A DNA stretch of 64,000 bases from Actinomycetota bacterium (GTDB taxonomy: Bacteria; Actinomycetota; Thermoleophilia; Gaiellales; Gaiellaceae): contig JACDEU010000002.1 of assembly GCA_013816245.1 (NCBI GenBank), positions 1 through 64,000 of the forward strand, given 5' to 3'. Position numbers and translations under genes: made by a program. This document shows, piece after piece, positions 14,470 through 21,920 of the stretch. Position 1 is the stretch's first letter. Every line of letters begins with the position of its first letter. Under the pieces are notes generated by a model. That model was not told the origin of the DNA. It did no database searches and saw only the letters and a list, made by a program, of their open reading frames with translations.

Positions 14470-15902
14470 ATGTGGCGGATCACTGCGGTCCTGGCGTGCG
14501 CCTGCGCGGCGTTGACTCTTGCGGGCGGTGCTTCCGGTACCACCTTCGGCGTCGCCGACGATGCCGGCAAATACGCAGACGACAGTGGCGGCACCTTCTT
14601 TCACATGCTCACCGACCTCGGTATGACCGAGGACCGCATGGCGGTCTTCTGGGATTCGTCCCAGCCGACCACGATCGTCGACCAGGCGTTCCTCGACCGA
14701 TCGATGCCGCAGGCGATGCGGCGGGGCATCGAGGTGATCTTCTCGATCTATCCGCAGAAGGCCCGATTCCTGGTCGACACGCCGAACGGCATCCAGCTTT
14801 TCGCGCAGTACGCAGCGAGGGTCGTTCAGCGCTACCCGTACGTGCGCAAGGTGATCTGTCTAAACGAGGGCAACCAGCCCCGCTTTCACCAGCCGCAGTT
14901 CGACGACGCGGGCAAGGGCATCTCCGGCTACGTGCAGGAGCAGGCGATGGCCGCCTGCTACGACGCGGTCAAGGCGGTCGACCCGAAGATCACGGTGATC
15001 GCCTTCGGCGTCTCGCCGCGCGGCAACGACGACTTCGAGGCGTCGAGCAACGTCTCGCACTCCCCGATCAGGTTCCTGGAGGAGGTCGGCGAGGCGTATC
15101 GCGCGAGCGGCCGCACCAAGCCGATCGCGGACGAGGTCTCGATTCATTGCTATCCGAACCTGAACACGGACGCACCCGCCATCGGCTACGCGTGGCCGAA
15201 GATCGGCTGCGCCAACTTCGACCGCTTCAAGCAGGCCTGGTGGGACGCGTTCCACGGCACCGCGCAGCCACTCTTTCGTGAGGCAGGCGAAGACGGCGCC
15301 GGGCCCTATGTGCACATCTATGTCGACGAGGTCGGCTACCAGGCGAAGATCGCGCCCGAGAAGGTCGCGCTGTACACAGGCAGCGAGAACGTTCCCGCCC
15401 TCGACGAGGCGACGCAGGGCAACTATACGCGCAGTTGATCGCGATGATGGCGTGCGATCCGAATGTCGCCCTCCTGAATTTCTCCCACGCAGTCGACGAA
15501 ACGAACCTCCCGGCCTGGCAGAGCGGTCTCGTTCTCCCCAACGGAACACGCCGTGCGTCGTTCCCCGCGGTGCGGGACGCGATCATGGTGAACCACGAAT
15601 GCAAGGGCAAGCTCGTGGAGTGGCGCCACACCGATCGTGTCGTCGGTGCACGTGTCAGCTTCAAGACGCTGCCGCGTTCGTTCCTCGTCCGAGCCGACGA
15701 GGGCTTTTCGTACGAGGTGAAGATCACGCGTATGAGCAGCACGCGCAAGCTCACCGGCGCAGCGGGGCAGGGAGAGGCCGCCCGTGACCTGCTGTTCAAG
15801 CTGCCACGCCTGAATCATGGTGCTTACCGCGTGACGGTCGCTCTCCACGCCGAGACGAACGTAGGACGAGTGACGACGTTCTCACGCACGTTCCGCCGCT
15901 AG
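14470..15902 (+). pseudogene. Secreted glycoside-hydrolase-like protein, frameshifted
   Basis: The first frame (14470-15438) has a signal peptide (about 1-23) and a TIM-barrel-like domain with VICLNEGNQPRFHQPQ, resembling the acid/base region of family-5-type glycosidases, and IYVDEVGYQ as a possible second acidic residue. It ends in NYTRS-stop. The second frame (15435-15902) continues naturally (YAQLIAMMACDPNVALLNF ... then a C-terminal beta domain), so one base was lost near 15425. Together they would encode about 477 residues. This could be a pseudogene or a sequence error; the activity is unproven. Confidence 0.65.
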
Positions 15903-15927
15903 GCGACGGACATGTCCAATCTGGCCG

Positions 15928-15956
15928 CTGGCAAGGCGGCCAGGATGCGGTATAAG
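15928..15956 (+). promoter_or_regulatory. Promoter of the M29 aminopeptidase gene
   Basis: CTGGCA (15928-15933), a 17-base spacer and TATAAG (15951-15956), then seven bases to ATG 15964. It is one of the best -35/-10 pairs in the window and again predicts a leaderless mRNA. Confidence 0.6.
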
Positions 15957-15963
15957 AATCGAC

Positions 15964-17112
15964 ATGACCGATCCGCGCGTGGCGAAGCTGGCCGACCTGC
16001 TCGTCAACTACTCGCTCGAGCTGCAACCGGGCGACATCGTTCGGCTCGACGGCGGCACCGTGGCAGCCCCGTTCGTGCGGGAGCTCTACCGGTCGGCCTT
16101 GCGCGCGGGCGCCAATCCCCGCACGCGTGTGGAGGTCGAAGGGCTCGACGTGATCGCAGTGGGCGAGGCCTCCGAGGAGCAGCTGACGTTCGTCTCCGAG
16201 ATCGACCGGTTCGAAGTCGAGAACGTGGATGCGATCGTCACCATCTGGGCCGATCGCAACACGCGCGCGCTGAGCGAAGCGGATCCGGAGCGCGTGAGCA
16301 AGAGGATCGCGTCGCGACGCCAGCTCACGAATCGCTTCTGGGAGCGCATCGACGAGGGCAAGGCAAAGTGGGTCGGCACCCGCTTCCCGACGGACGCGCA
16401 CGCGCAGGACGCCGAGATGTCACTGGCCGGCTACGAGGACTTCGTCTATGGGGCCTGCCACGTGCGTGCAGAGGAGGATCCTGTCGCACATTGGCGCGCC
16501 GTCTCGGTCGAGCTCAACGCGCGCGCACTTGAGCTGAACACCTTCACCGAGCTGCGCGTCGTCGGGCCCGACACCGATCTGCGGCTGAACGTAGCCGGGC
16601 GCGAGTGGCTCGCGGCGGACGGCAAGCTCAACATGCCGGACGGCGAGATTTTCACGAGCCCGGTCGAGACGGAGACCGAAGGCGAGATCCGGTTCTCGTT
16701 TCCGGCGATCTTCCAGGGGCGCGGGGTGGAGGACGTCCGGCTGCGCTTCGAGGGCGGCCGCGTCGTGCACGCCGAGGCCGGGAACGGCAACGAGTTTCTG
16801 CAGTCGCTGCTCGACATGGACGACGGTGCACGGATCCTCGGCGAGGTCGCGTTCGGTCTCAACTACGAGATCGACCGGTTCACCCGCGACATCCTCTTCG
16901 ACGAGAAGATCGGCGGCACGATGCACTTCGCGCTCGGGTCGAGCTTCAAGATGCTCGGAGGTCAAAACGACTCCGGCCTCCACTGGGACATGATCTGCGA
17001 CCTACGAGCAGACGGCGAGGTCTACGCCGACGGTGAGCTCGTCTGGAAGGCAGGCCAGTTCCTACACGAGCCCCGCCCGGTCGCAGCGCGCGAGCCGGTC
17101 ACTGCTTCCTGA
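15964..17112 (+). CDS. Aminopeptidase, family M29 (AmpS/PepS type)
   Basis: 382 residues, close to the usual M29 length of about 370-410. Family landmarks are the N-terminal LADLLVNYSLELQPGD, the metal-site segment GEIFTSPVE at about residue 230, ARILGEVAFGLN and NDSGLHWDMICDL near the C-terminus, where Glu, His and Asp bind two metal ions. It releases N-terminal residues from peptides in the cytosol. It starts a small operon: the phosphoesterase gene begins inside its stop codon. Confidence 0.92.
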   Translation: MTDPRVAKLADLLVNYSLELQPGDIVRLDGGTVAAPFVRELYRSALRAGANPRTRVEVEGLDVIAVGEASEEQLTFVSEIDRFEVENVDAIVTIWADRNTRALSEADPERVSKRIASRRQLTNRFWERIDEGKAKWVGTRFPTDAHAQDAEMSLAGYEDFVYGACHVRAEEDPVAHWRAVSVELNARALELNTFTELRVVGPDTDLRLNVAGREWLAADGKLNMPDGEIFTSPVETETEGEIRFSFPAIFQGRGVEDVRLRFEGGRVVHAEAGNGNEFLQSLLDMDDGARILGEVAFGLNYEIDRFTRDILFDEKIGGTMHFALGSSFKMLGGQNDSGLHWDMICDLRADGEVYADGELVWKAGQFLHEPRPVAAREPVTAS

Positions 17113-17597
17113 CCCGCGTAGCCGTCATCTCCGACACGCATCTCCCGCGCGGCACACGGGCGCTGCCCGACGAGTGCGTGCGCCTCGTAGCGGGTGCCGA
17201 TCTCGTGCTGCACGCCGGCGACTTCGTGTCTTCGCAATTCCACGACGAGCTGCGCAAGCTTGGGCCGCCGCTCGAGGGCGTGGCCGGCAACATGGACGAA
17301 GCGGCGCTGAAGCAGGCGCTGCCGACGCAACGCGTGGTCGACGTTGCCGGGGTGCGGATCGCCATGGTGCACGACGCCGGGCCGCGTGCGCGGCGGGAGG
17401 CGCGCCTGGCGGCCAGATTCGAAGACTGCGCGGCCGTCGTCTACGGCCATACCCACGTTCCGCAGGTCGATCAGTTCCAGCATCTCTGGGTCCTGAACCC
17501 GGGCTCGCCGACCGAGCGCCGAAGCTCGCCGACCCACTCGATGATCGTCCTGACCATTCAGGCCGGCCGGATCACTCCGGAATTGGTCACTTTGTAG
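17109..17597 (+). CDS. YfcE/MJ0936-type metallophosphoesterase, probable CTG start
   Basis: 162 residues if started at CTG 17109, which overlaps the TGA of the aminopeptidase gene. The phosphoesterase motifs need this N-terminus: AVISDTHLP (D-x-H) lies before the first ATG/GTG/TTG in frame (GTG 17178). LHAGDF, VAGNMD, MVHDAG and YGHTH follow in order, giving a complete two-metal site, although the usual GNCD/GNH reads GNMD. Small proteins of this group are Mn-dependent phosphodiesterases. A GTG 17178 start would delete the first metal motif, so CTG by coupled re-initiation is the better call. Confidence 0.8.
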   Translation: MTRVAVISDTHLPRGTRALPDECVRLVAGADLVLHAGDFVSSQFHDELRKLGPPLEGVAGNMDEAALKQALPTQRVVDVAGVRIAMVHDAGPRARREARLAARFEDCAAVVYGHTHVPQVDQFQHLWVLNPGSPTERRSSPTHSMIVLTIQAGRITPELVTL

Positions 17598-17599
17598 CC

Positions 17600-17743
17600 A
17601 TGACGTGGCTCGCGCTCGTCTATCTCGCCTGCGTCGTCATCACGATCGTGCTGATCGTCTACGTCGTGCGTGTTTACGGCGATCTGAGGCTCATCCAGGA
17701 ATCACTTGACAAGGCGAACAGGTGTTCGTTACCCTACGAACAC
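17600..17743 (+). other. In-frame N-terminal extension or separate small membrane ORF
   Basis: From ATG 17600, three bases after the phosphoesterase stop, an open frame encodes a hydrophobic helix (MTWLALVYLACVVITIVLIV) and runs without a stop into the LysM gene. Codon bias is strong up to about 17700 and fades inside the SOS promoter. It may give a long constitutive form of the LysM protein from the operon promoter, or be a separate gene that lost its stop. Confidence 0.45.
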
Positions 17744-17750
17744 ATGTTCC
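17706..17750 (+). promoter_or_regulatory. LexA-controlled promoter with two SOS boxes
   Basis: TTGACA (17706-17711), an 18-base spacer and TACCCT (17730-17735) form a promoter. CGAACAGGTGTTCG (17715-17728) fills the spacer and CGAACACATGTTCC (17737-17750) covers the start site and the ATG at 17744. Both match the LexA consensus CGAAC-N4-GTTC of Gram-positive bacteria and Actinobacteria. Repressor binding would block both polymerase entry and the start codon. Confidence 0.8.
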
Positions 17751-17983
17751 CTCGAGTCGCAGTCTTGCTCCTGGCCATCTCCCTCGTGGTGGGCGTCGTG
17801 GCCCGGCCATCCGGCGGCGCGGGCAAGCCTGTGCCCTATCTGGTGAAGCCGACGGACACCCTTTGGTCGATCGCGGCCGCCCACTACGCGGGTGACCCTC
17901 GCGAGGGCATCTGGAAGCTCCAGCACCGCAATCACCTGCAAGGGACGACGCTCGTTCCAGGGCAGCGGCTCGTCCTGCCCTAG
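17744..17983 (+). CDS. SOS-induced membrane LysM protein (YneA/ChiZ-like)
   Basis: 79 residues from ATG 17744: a short N-terminal membrane segment (FPRVAVLLLAISLVVGVVA) and a C-terminal LysM domain (YLVKPTDTLWSIAAAHYAGD ... LVPGQRLVLP). The mRNA should be leaderless, since the -10 hexamer ends eight bases before the ATG. B. subtilis YneA and mycobacterial ChiZ (Rv2719c) are LexA-controlled LysM membrane proteins linked to division arrest or wall remodelling during DNA damage. The size, layout and tandem LexA boxes here point to the same role. Unlike those genes, it is not next to lexA in this window. The in-frame extension from 17600 is discussed separately. Confidence 0.75.
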   Translation: MFPRVAVLLLAISLVVGVVARPSGGAGKPVPYLVKPTDTLWSIAAAHYAGDPREGIWKLQHRNHLQGTTLVPGQRLVLP

Positions 17984-17992
17984 CTATTAGTA

Positions 17993-18442
17993 CTAGAGCT
18001 CTGTGAGCGGAAGGCCAGCGGTGTAGACCTTCTCCCCTCGGAAGAGCCTTTGCGCTGGATCCCAGGGAAAGAAGATGACGACCTTCCACGCGAGCCGTTC
18101 GCCGGACGGCGGGATGCCGAGCCATTCGGCCTGGTGCGTGCCGGTCACATTCGCTTCCTCGCAGACTCCCTGCGGGCCGATCACGATGTCCGTCAGGTCG
18201 AAGTGGACGTCGGGAAACGCGGAGAGCAGTCCCATGTAGAAGCGCGCCGCGCCTTCGTGCCCTTCCCAGCGGTGTCCGGTCTGCGCGAGCTCGTAGACAC
18301 AGTCCGGCGTGAGCGTGGAGATCAGACCGGGGAGGTCGCGTTCGTCCTCGGCGATCGAGTGGCGCTTCCAGAGCTCTCGGATCTCGTCGTGCTCCCCCGG
18401 GGACGAGTCCCGGCGGATCAGGTCGCGGACGTCTTCGCTCAC
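17993..18442 (-). CDS. NTF2-like/SnoaL-type polyketide cyclase-fold protein
   Basis: 149 residues of the SnoaL/NTF2-like fold: an N-terminal helix EIRELWKRHSIAEDERDLPG, then LISTLTPDCVYEL, HRWEGHEGAARFYMGLLSAFPD and VTGTHQAEWLGIPPSG, the usual family order. Such proteins are small isomerases, dehydratases or ligand binders, and the substrate is unknown. The GTG start at 18442 overlaps the TGA of the hydrolase gene, so both are expressed together. The hydrolase neighbour suggests a shared catabolic or detoxifying task, which is inference only. Confidence 0.8.
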   Translation of the reverse strand: MSEDVRDLIRRDSSPGEHDEIRELWKRHSIAEDERDLPGLISTLTPDCVYELAQTGHRWEGHEGAARFYMGLLSAFPDVHFDLTDIVIGPQGVCEEANVTGTHQAEWLGIPPSGERLAWKVVIFFPWDPAQRLFRGEKVYTAGLPLTEL

Positions 18443-19203
18443 TTTGCCTCCCAGAAGGTACGCAGGCGCTCGTTGAACGGCTCGCCGAGGAGCTGCGGGT
18501 TGTGTGCACCCGGAAAAGTGGCCGACTCTGCGCCGAGCTCTCGTTCGAGCACGGCGCAAACGGCGTGAAGGATCGTCTGTCCGCGCTCGCGCGCGCTCGA
18601 TGGGGTCTTCGACCAGTCGCCGCGTACGACTAGCGTGCGTATTCCGCGTAGCTCGTTGAAAGGGATCTCGGCGTCCGCCGGGTTTCGTTCGCCCCAGGAC
18701 GAGCGCGCTGCCGCGAGGCCAGCGCCCTCGAGCTCCTGCGGTTGGCCTGCAAACCCGAAGTTGCGCAGAAAACGCGTGCGGTAATCGCTTGGATCGGCGG
18801 CAGCGCGCATAGCTTCGTCGACTCCCGTGATGAACGTCTCGACAACAGGATCTCCACGCACGAGGCCGAGGGCCGGCGGCTCGATCACCGTCAACGAGCG
18901 AACCGCATCAGGTCGCCCTGCTGCGGCAAGAAGCGAAACGACACCGCCATACGAGTGTCCGACGAGGTGGGCACCGTCGCCGATGACTTCCGCCACGTCG
19001 TCGGCGTCGCGCTCGAAGTCGACCGGCCCATCCGCTGGGCTGGCGCCAAACCCGCGGCGATCGAGGAGCAGCAGGCGGTGCGAATCTGCGAGCGGGCGCT
19101 GCTTCGCCCAGGTCTCTTCCCCCCAGCCAAAGCTGCCGTGAACGAAGACGGCAGGCTCGCCCTCGCCCCAAACGGTCACGTGCAGTCCCGTTGCGGTGTG
19201 CAC
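18439..19203 (-). CDS. Alpha/beta-hydrolase
   Basis: 254 residues. VFVHGSFGWGEETW forms the oxyanion-hole region, LVGHSYGGVVSLLAAA at about 79-94 contains the nucleophile Ser in G-H-S-Y-G-G, and GAHNPQLLGEPFNERL near the C-terminus carries the catalytic His. It could be an esterase, haloperoxidase-like enzyme or related hydrolase; the substrate is not deducible. The GTG start is six bases after TAGGCT. It is divergent from RNase Z and coupled to the SnoaL-like gene. Confidence 0.87.
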   Translation of the reverse strand: MHTATGLHVTVWGEGEPAVFVHGSFGWGEETWAKQRPLADSHRLLLLDRRGFGASPADGPVDFERDADDVAEVIGDGAHLVGHSYGGVVSLLAAAGRPDAVRSLTVIEPPALGLVRGDPVVETFITGVDEAMRAAADPSDYRTRFLRNFGFAGQPQELEGAGLAAARSSWGERNPADAEIPFNELRGIRTLVVRGDWSKTPSSARERGQTILHAVCAVLERELGAESATFPGAHNPQLLGEPFNERLRTFWEAK

Positions 19204-19209
19204 TCGCCG

Positions 19210-19215
19210 AGCCTA
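19210..19215 (-). promoter_or_regulatory. -10 element for the alpha/beta-hydrolase gene
   Basis: Minus-strand TAGGCT followed by six bases and GTG 19203. Confidence 0.5.
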
Positions 19216-19233
19216 ACGGCAGGAAGGCCGACC

Positions 19234-19239
19234 TAGAAT
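19234..19239 (+). promoter_or_regulatory. -10 element for rnz
   Basis: TAGAAT followed by six bases and ATG 19246. It is divergent from the hydrolase -10, with 18 bases between the two hexamers. Confidence 0.55.
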
Positions 19240-19245
19240 CGCCCG

Positions 19246-20232
19246 ATGGATCTCGACGTCGTCTTTCTCGGCACCGCAGGCTCGATGCCGACGGCCCAAC
19301 GGGCGCCGGCCGCGCTCCTCGTGCGGCGGGGCGGCGACCGGCTCCTCTTCGACTGCGCGGAAGGGACCCAGCGTCAGCTCCTGCGCTCGTCGGTGGGGCT
19401 CGTCGATCTTCCCGAGATCTTCCTGACGCACTTCCATGCCGACCACGTGCTGGGTCTGCCCGGCATGTTGAAGACTTTCTCGTTGCGCGGACGCGAGCTC
19501 CCGCTCGAGATCTACGGCCCACGCGGCCTGGTCGATCTGATGTCGTCGCTGAAGCGGGTCGTCGGAAAGCTCTCCTACGAGCTGCGCCTCGTCGAGCTCG
19601 AGCCCGGCGACGTGGTGGAGCGAGACGGCTATCGCCTCGCGGCATTCGCGGTCGCACACGGTGTCTCAGCGCTCGGCTGGTCGTTGATCGAGGCGACCCG
19701 GCCGGGCCGCTTCGATGTTGCCGGCGCGGATGCCCTCGGGGTTCCGAACGGGCCCGAGCGCGGACGACTACAACATGGAGAGGCAGTAACGCTTGCAGAC
19801 GGCGCGAAGATCACGGCCGATCAGGTGGTGGGACCGCCGCGGCCTGGACGCAAGCTCGTGATCACCGGTGACACGGCGCCGAACGAGACGGTCGTCGAGG
19901 CAGCCTGGGGAGCTCAAGTGCTCGTCACCGAGGCGACGTTCTCCGAGGAGGAGCGCGCGCGGGCCCGCGAGACTATGCACCAGACCGCGGCCCAGGCCGC
20001 CGACGTCGCGAAGCGCGCGAACGTCGGCCTCCTCGCTCTGACGCACCTCTCCAACCGCTACTTCGGGCCCGAGATCGCGCGTGAGGCGTGCGAGGTCTTC
20101 CCCGAGACCGTCGTGCCGAGGGATTTCGACGTCGTCGAGGTGCCGTTCGAAGAGCGCGGCGCGCCTCAGCTCGTCAAAAGTGGGGCGCTCCACCGGCGCG
20201 AGCCGGAGCCCGTATCATCGGCGCCGCAATGA
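19246..20232 (+). CDS. rnz: Ribonuclease Z (tRNA 3'-processing endonuclease)
   Basis: 328 residues of the short tRNase Z form. The metallo-beta-lactamase signature HFHADH is at 62-67. FLGTAGSMPT and FDCAEGTQRQ start the fold, and KLVITGDTAPNE supplies the later Asp. LALTHLSNRY is the typical His-containing motif near the C-terminus. It cuts pre-tRNA 3' trailers so that CCA can be added, which matters here because the tRNA seen lacks an encoded CCA. It is coupled to the small DUF2007-like gene by an ATGA overlap. Confidence 0.93.
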   Translation: MDLDVVFLGTAGSMPTAQRAPAALLVRRGGDRLLFDCAEGTQRQLLRSSVGLVDLPEIFLTHFHADHVLGLPGMLKTFSLRGRELPLEIYGPRGLVDLMSSLKRVVGKLSYELRLVELEPGDVVERDGYRLAAFAVAHGVSALGWSLIEATRPGRFDVAGADALGVPNGPERGRLQHGEAVTLADGAKITADQVVGPPRPGRKLVITGDTAPNETVVEAAWGAQVLVTEATFSEEERARARETMHQTAAQAADVAKRANVGLLALTHLSNRYFGPEIAREACEVFPETVVPRDFDVVEVPFEERGAPQLVKSGALHRREPEPVSSAPQ

Positions 20233-20438
20233 CGGGCATGGTGCAAGTCGCGGTCGCCGGCGACGTGGCTGAGGCCGAGGAGATCCAGGGGATCCTCCGC
20301 TCTGCGGGTATCGACGCCGAGATCGGCGACGGCGAGGACGACTCGGTGACCGTCTCGGTGCCTGAGGGCTCGATCGAAGAGGCGCAGGACGCGATCGAGG
20401 CGATGACCGAGCCAGAAGACGTCATCGGCGAGCCCTAG
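20229..20438 (+). CDS. Small DUF2007-like putative signal-transducing protein
   Basis: 69 residues. VQVAVAGDVAEAEEIQGILRSAGI then a beta strand and EEAQDAIEAM match the small alpha/beta fold of DUF2007, whose members resemble PII-like or ACT-like modules but have no proven role. The protein is acidic. ATG 20229 overlaps the TGA of rnz. A new promoter hexamer (20442) follows immediately, so transcription for the methyltransferase restarts after it. Confidence 0.7.
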   Translation: MTGMVQVAVAGDVAEAEEIQGILRSAGIDAEIGDGEDDSVTVSVPEGSIEEAQDAIEAMTEPEDVIGEP

Positions 20439-20441
20439 CAG

Positions 20442-20447
20442 TAGGAT
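20442..20447 (+). promoter_or_regulatory. -10 element for the Erm-like gene
   Basis: TAGGAT lies ten bases before an ATG at 20458 that opens a short leader frame and 29 bases before the methyltransferase GTG at 20477. Confidence 0.4.
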
Positions 20448-20457
20448 CCCCTCAACT

Positions 20458-20532
20458 ATGTGCATGGTGTTCTTCCGTGGCCGTCCGACCGCGACAACGT
20501 CGCGGCCTCGGCCAGCACTTCCTCCGCAGTAG
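20458..20532 (+). CDS. Possible leader peptide overlapping the Erm-like gene start
   Basis: A 24-codon frame, MCMVFFRGRPTATTSRPRPA..., starts just after the predicted transcription start and ends 55 bases inside the methyltransferase gene. Known erm genes are often controlled by ribosome stalling on a leader peptide, which makes the position suggestive. The peptide lacks the known IFVI or RLR stalling motifs in a typical place, and it could be chance. Confidence 0.25.
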   Translation: MCMVFFRGRPTATTSRPRPALPPQ

Positions 20533-21226
20533 CAAGCTCGCGGCGGAACTGGTACACGCTGCCGGAATCCGGCAGGGCGACCTCGTGCTCGATCTCGGCG
20601 CAGGAACCGGCGTCCTGACGGGCGCACTCGCGCGCATCACACCGCGCCTGATCGCCGTGGAAGTCGACGGCGTTCTCGCCGCGGCGTTGCGGCAACGGTT
20701 TCGCGAAGTCCAGGTGCTCGAGGCAGACGTGCTGTCGATCGCGTTGCCGAAAGAGCCGTTCAAGGTCGTGGCCAATTTTCCGTTCGACGGCGGGACGGCC
20801 ATGCTCCGCCGGCTCCTCGACCCACGCGTCTCACTCGAGAGCGCCGACGTGATCGTCGACTGGGGTCTCGCCACGAAACGCGCTGCTGTCTGGCCGGGCA
20901 CGAAATTGAGCGCGTACTGGGGAGCCTGGTTCGAGCTCTCCGTCGTCCGCCGGTTGCCGAGCGGCGCTTTCGCTCCGTCGCCCGCTGCGGACGGAGGCCT
21001 CCTCCGGATCGAGCGCCGGTCCGAGCCCCTCGTCGAGGAGTCCGACTACCGCGAATTCGACGCGTTTCTCGCGCGGGGGTATCGAGACGGCCTGCGATCG
21101 GTCGTGACGCCGCACCTGCTGAAACGCTGCGCCGGCGAGCTCGGCTTCGACCGGAAAGCCCGGCCGCGCGACCTCGATGCGCGCCAGTGGGCCCGCCTCT
21201 GGCACGCCGTCCGGCGAAGCGTCTAG
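20477..21226 (+). CDS. Erm-family 23S rRNA adenine N6-methyltransferase
   Basis: 249 residues of the KsgA/Erm family. RRGLGQHFLRSSKLAAEL starts the fold, LVLDLGAGTGVLTGAL is the SAM-binding motif I, and VVANFPFDGGTAMLRRLL carries the N-x-P-F catalytic motif IV. The C-terminal segment LSAYWGAWFELSVVRRLPSGAF followed by FAPSPAADGGLLRIERR is closer to actinobacterial Erm enzymes (A2058 of 23S rRNA) than to KsgA. If active it would give intrinsic resistance to macrolides, lincosamides and streptogramin B. The GTG start is preceded by no clear Shine-Dalgarno sequence. KsgA-like 16S dimethylation is the alternative. Confidence 0.8.
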   Translation: MAVRPRQRRGLGQHFLRSSKLAAELVHAAGIRQGDLVLDLGAGTGVLTGALARITPRLIAVEVDGVLAAALRQRFREVQVLEADVLSIALPKEPFKVVANFPFDGGTAMLRRLLDPRVSLESADVIVDWGLATKRAAVWPGTKLSAYWGAWFELSVVRRLPSGAFAPSPAADGGLLRIERRSEPLVEESDYREFDAFLARGYRDGLRSVVTPHLLKRCAGELGFDRKARPRDLDARQWARLWHAVRRSV

Positions 21227-21229
21227 AGT
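21224..21229 (+). promoter_or_regulatory. -10 element for the pyr operon
   Basis: TAGAGT places the transcription start near 21236, just ahead of the PyrR-binding loop. It overlaps the stop codon of the Erm-like gene. Confidence 0.45.
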
Positions 21230-21245
21230 CCCGCGCAACGGAACC

Positions 21246-21278
21246 CCTTTAACCCGGTCCAGTGAGGCCGGAAAGGAG
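21246..21278 (+). promoter_or_regulatory. PyrR-binding RNA loop overlapping a Shine-Dalgarno site
   Basis: CCCGGTCCAGTGAGGCCGG followed by AAAGGAG matches the PyrR recognition hairpin (core TCC-A-G-TGAGGC, CCGG arms). The 3' side contains the AAAGGAG that serves ATG 21283. PyrR with UMP bound here would hide the ribosome site, the translational-repression mode known for mycobacterial pyr operons, instead of the attenuation seen in Bacillus. Confidence 0.75.
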
Positions 21279-21282
21279 TCAG

Positions 21283-21330
21283 ATGTACCTGCCTGCCCGC
21301 ACCATCCTGTCGACCCTGGCTGCGTCGTGA
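21283..21330 (+). CDS. pyr operon leader peptide
   Basis: 15 codons, MYLPARTILSTLAAS, with AAAGGAG at the right distance. Its TGA (21328-21330) overlaps the GTG start of pyrR (21327), so ribosomes finishing the leader would restart on pyrR. This makes pyrR expression depend on the leader's ribosome site, which lies inside the PyrR-binding loop. No codon bias for a regulatory amino acid is obvious. Confidence 0.6.
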   Translation: MYLPARTILSTLAAS

Positions 21331-21920
21331 ACGCGGTGGAGACTCCGACCGGAAGGATCCTGCTCGATGCCGATGCGCTCCGGCGCACGCTCTCGCGGAT
21401 CGCGCACGAGATCATCGAGGCCAACCCTGACCTCTCGCGCGTCGCTCTCGTCGGGATCCAGACCAGGGGAGTGCCGATCGCACAACGCCTACGCCGCCTG
21501 GTCGAGGAACGCGCCGGCGCTGCGCCGGATCTCGGTGCGGTCGACATCACCTTCTACCGCGACGACGTTCAGGTACGCGGCGGCGGCGCACCGCTGCACC
21601 CGCAGCCGATCGTGCGCTCGACCGCGCTCGACTTCCCGCTCGAGGGCAAGACGGTCGTGCTGGTGGACGACGTGCTCTACACGGGACGGACGATCCGCGC
21701 GGCGATCGAGGCCCTCTTCGACTACGGCCGCCCGGAGCGCATCCAGCTCGCGGTGCTTGTCGACCGCGGCCACCGAGAATTGCCGATTCGCCCGGACTAC
21801 ATCGGCAAGAACCTCCCGACTTCACGCGACGAGCGCATCCAGGTGCAGCTCGTCGAGGTCGACGAGATCGACCGAATCCTGCTCATTCCAGCCTCAGAGG
21901 AGGGGAGCCATGACGGCTGA
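21327..21920 (+). CDS. pyrR: PyrR bifunctional regulator/uracil phosphoribosyltransferase
   Basis: 197 residues from GTG 21327. The PRPP loop VVLVDDVLYTGRTIRAA (VDD at 113-115) and the dimer/RNA-binding face RSTALDFPLEG are present. It senses UMP/UTP and represses its own operon by binding the leader RNA at 21246-21278; many PyrR proteins also make UMP from uracil and PRPP. The N-terminus in longer upstream frames runs through the leader and is not coding. It overlaps pyrB by 11 bases. Confidence 0.92.
   Translation: MNAVETPTGRILLDADALRRTLSRIAHEIIEANPDLSRVALVGIQTRGVPIAQRLRRLVEERAGAAPDLGAVDITFYRDDVQVRGGGAPLHPQPIVRSTALDFPLEGKTVVLVDDVLYTGRTIRAAIEALFDYGRPERIQLAVLVDRGHRELPIRPDYIGKNLPTSRDERIQVQLVEVDEIDRILLIPASEEGSHDG

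Noticed and set aside
17033-17599. Upstream extension of the LysM frame through the phosphoesterase gene
   Set aside because: It is out of frame with the clear phosphoesterase motifs and has shadow-like composition; only the part from 17600 has any support.
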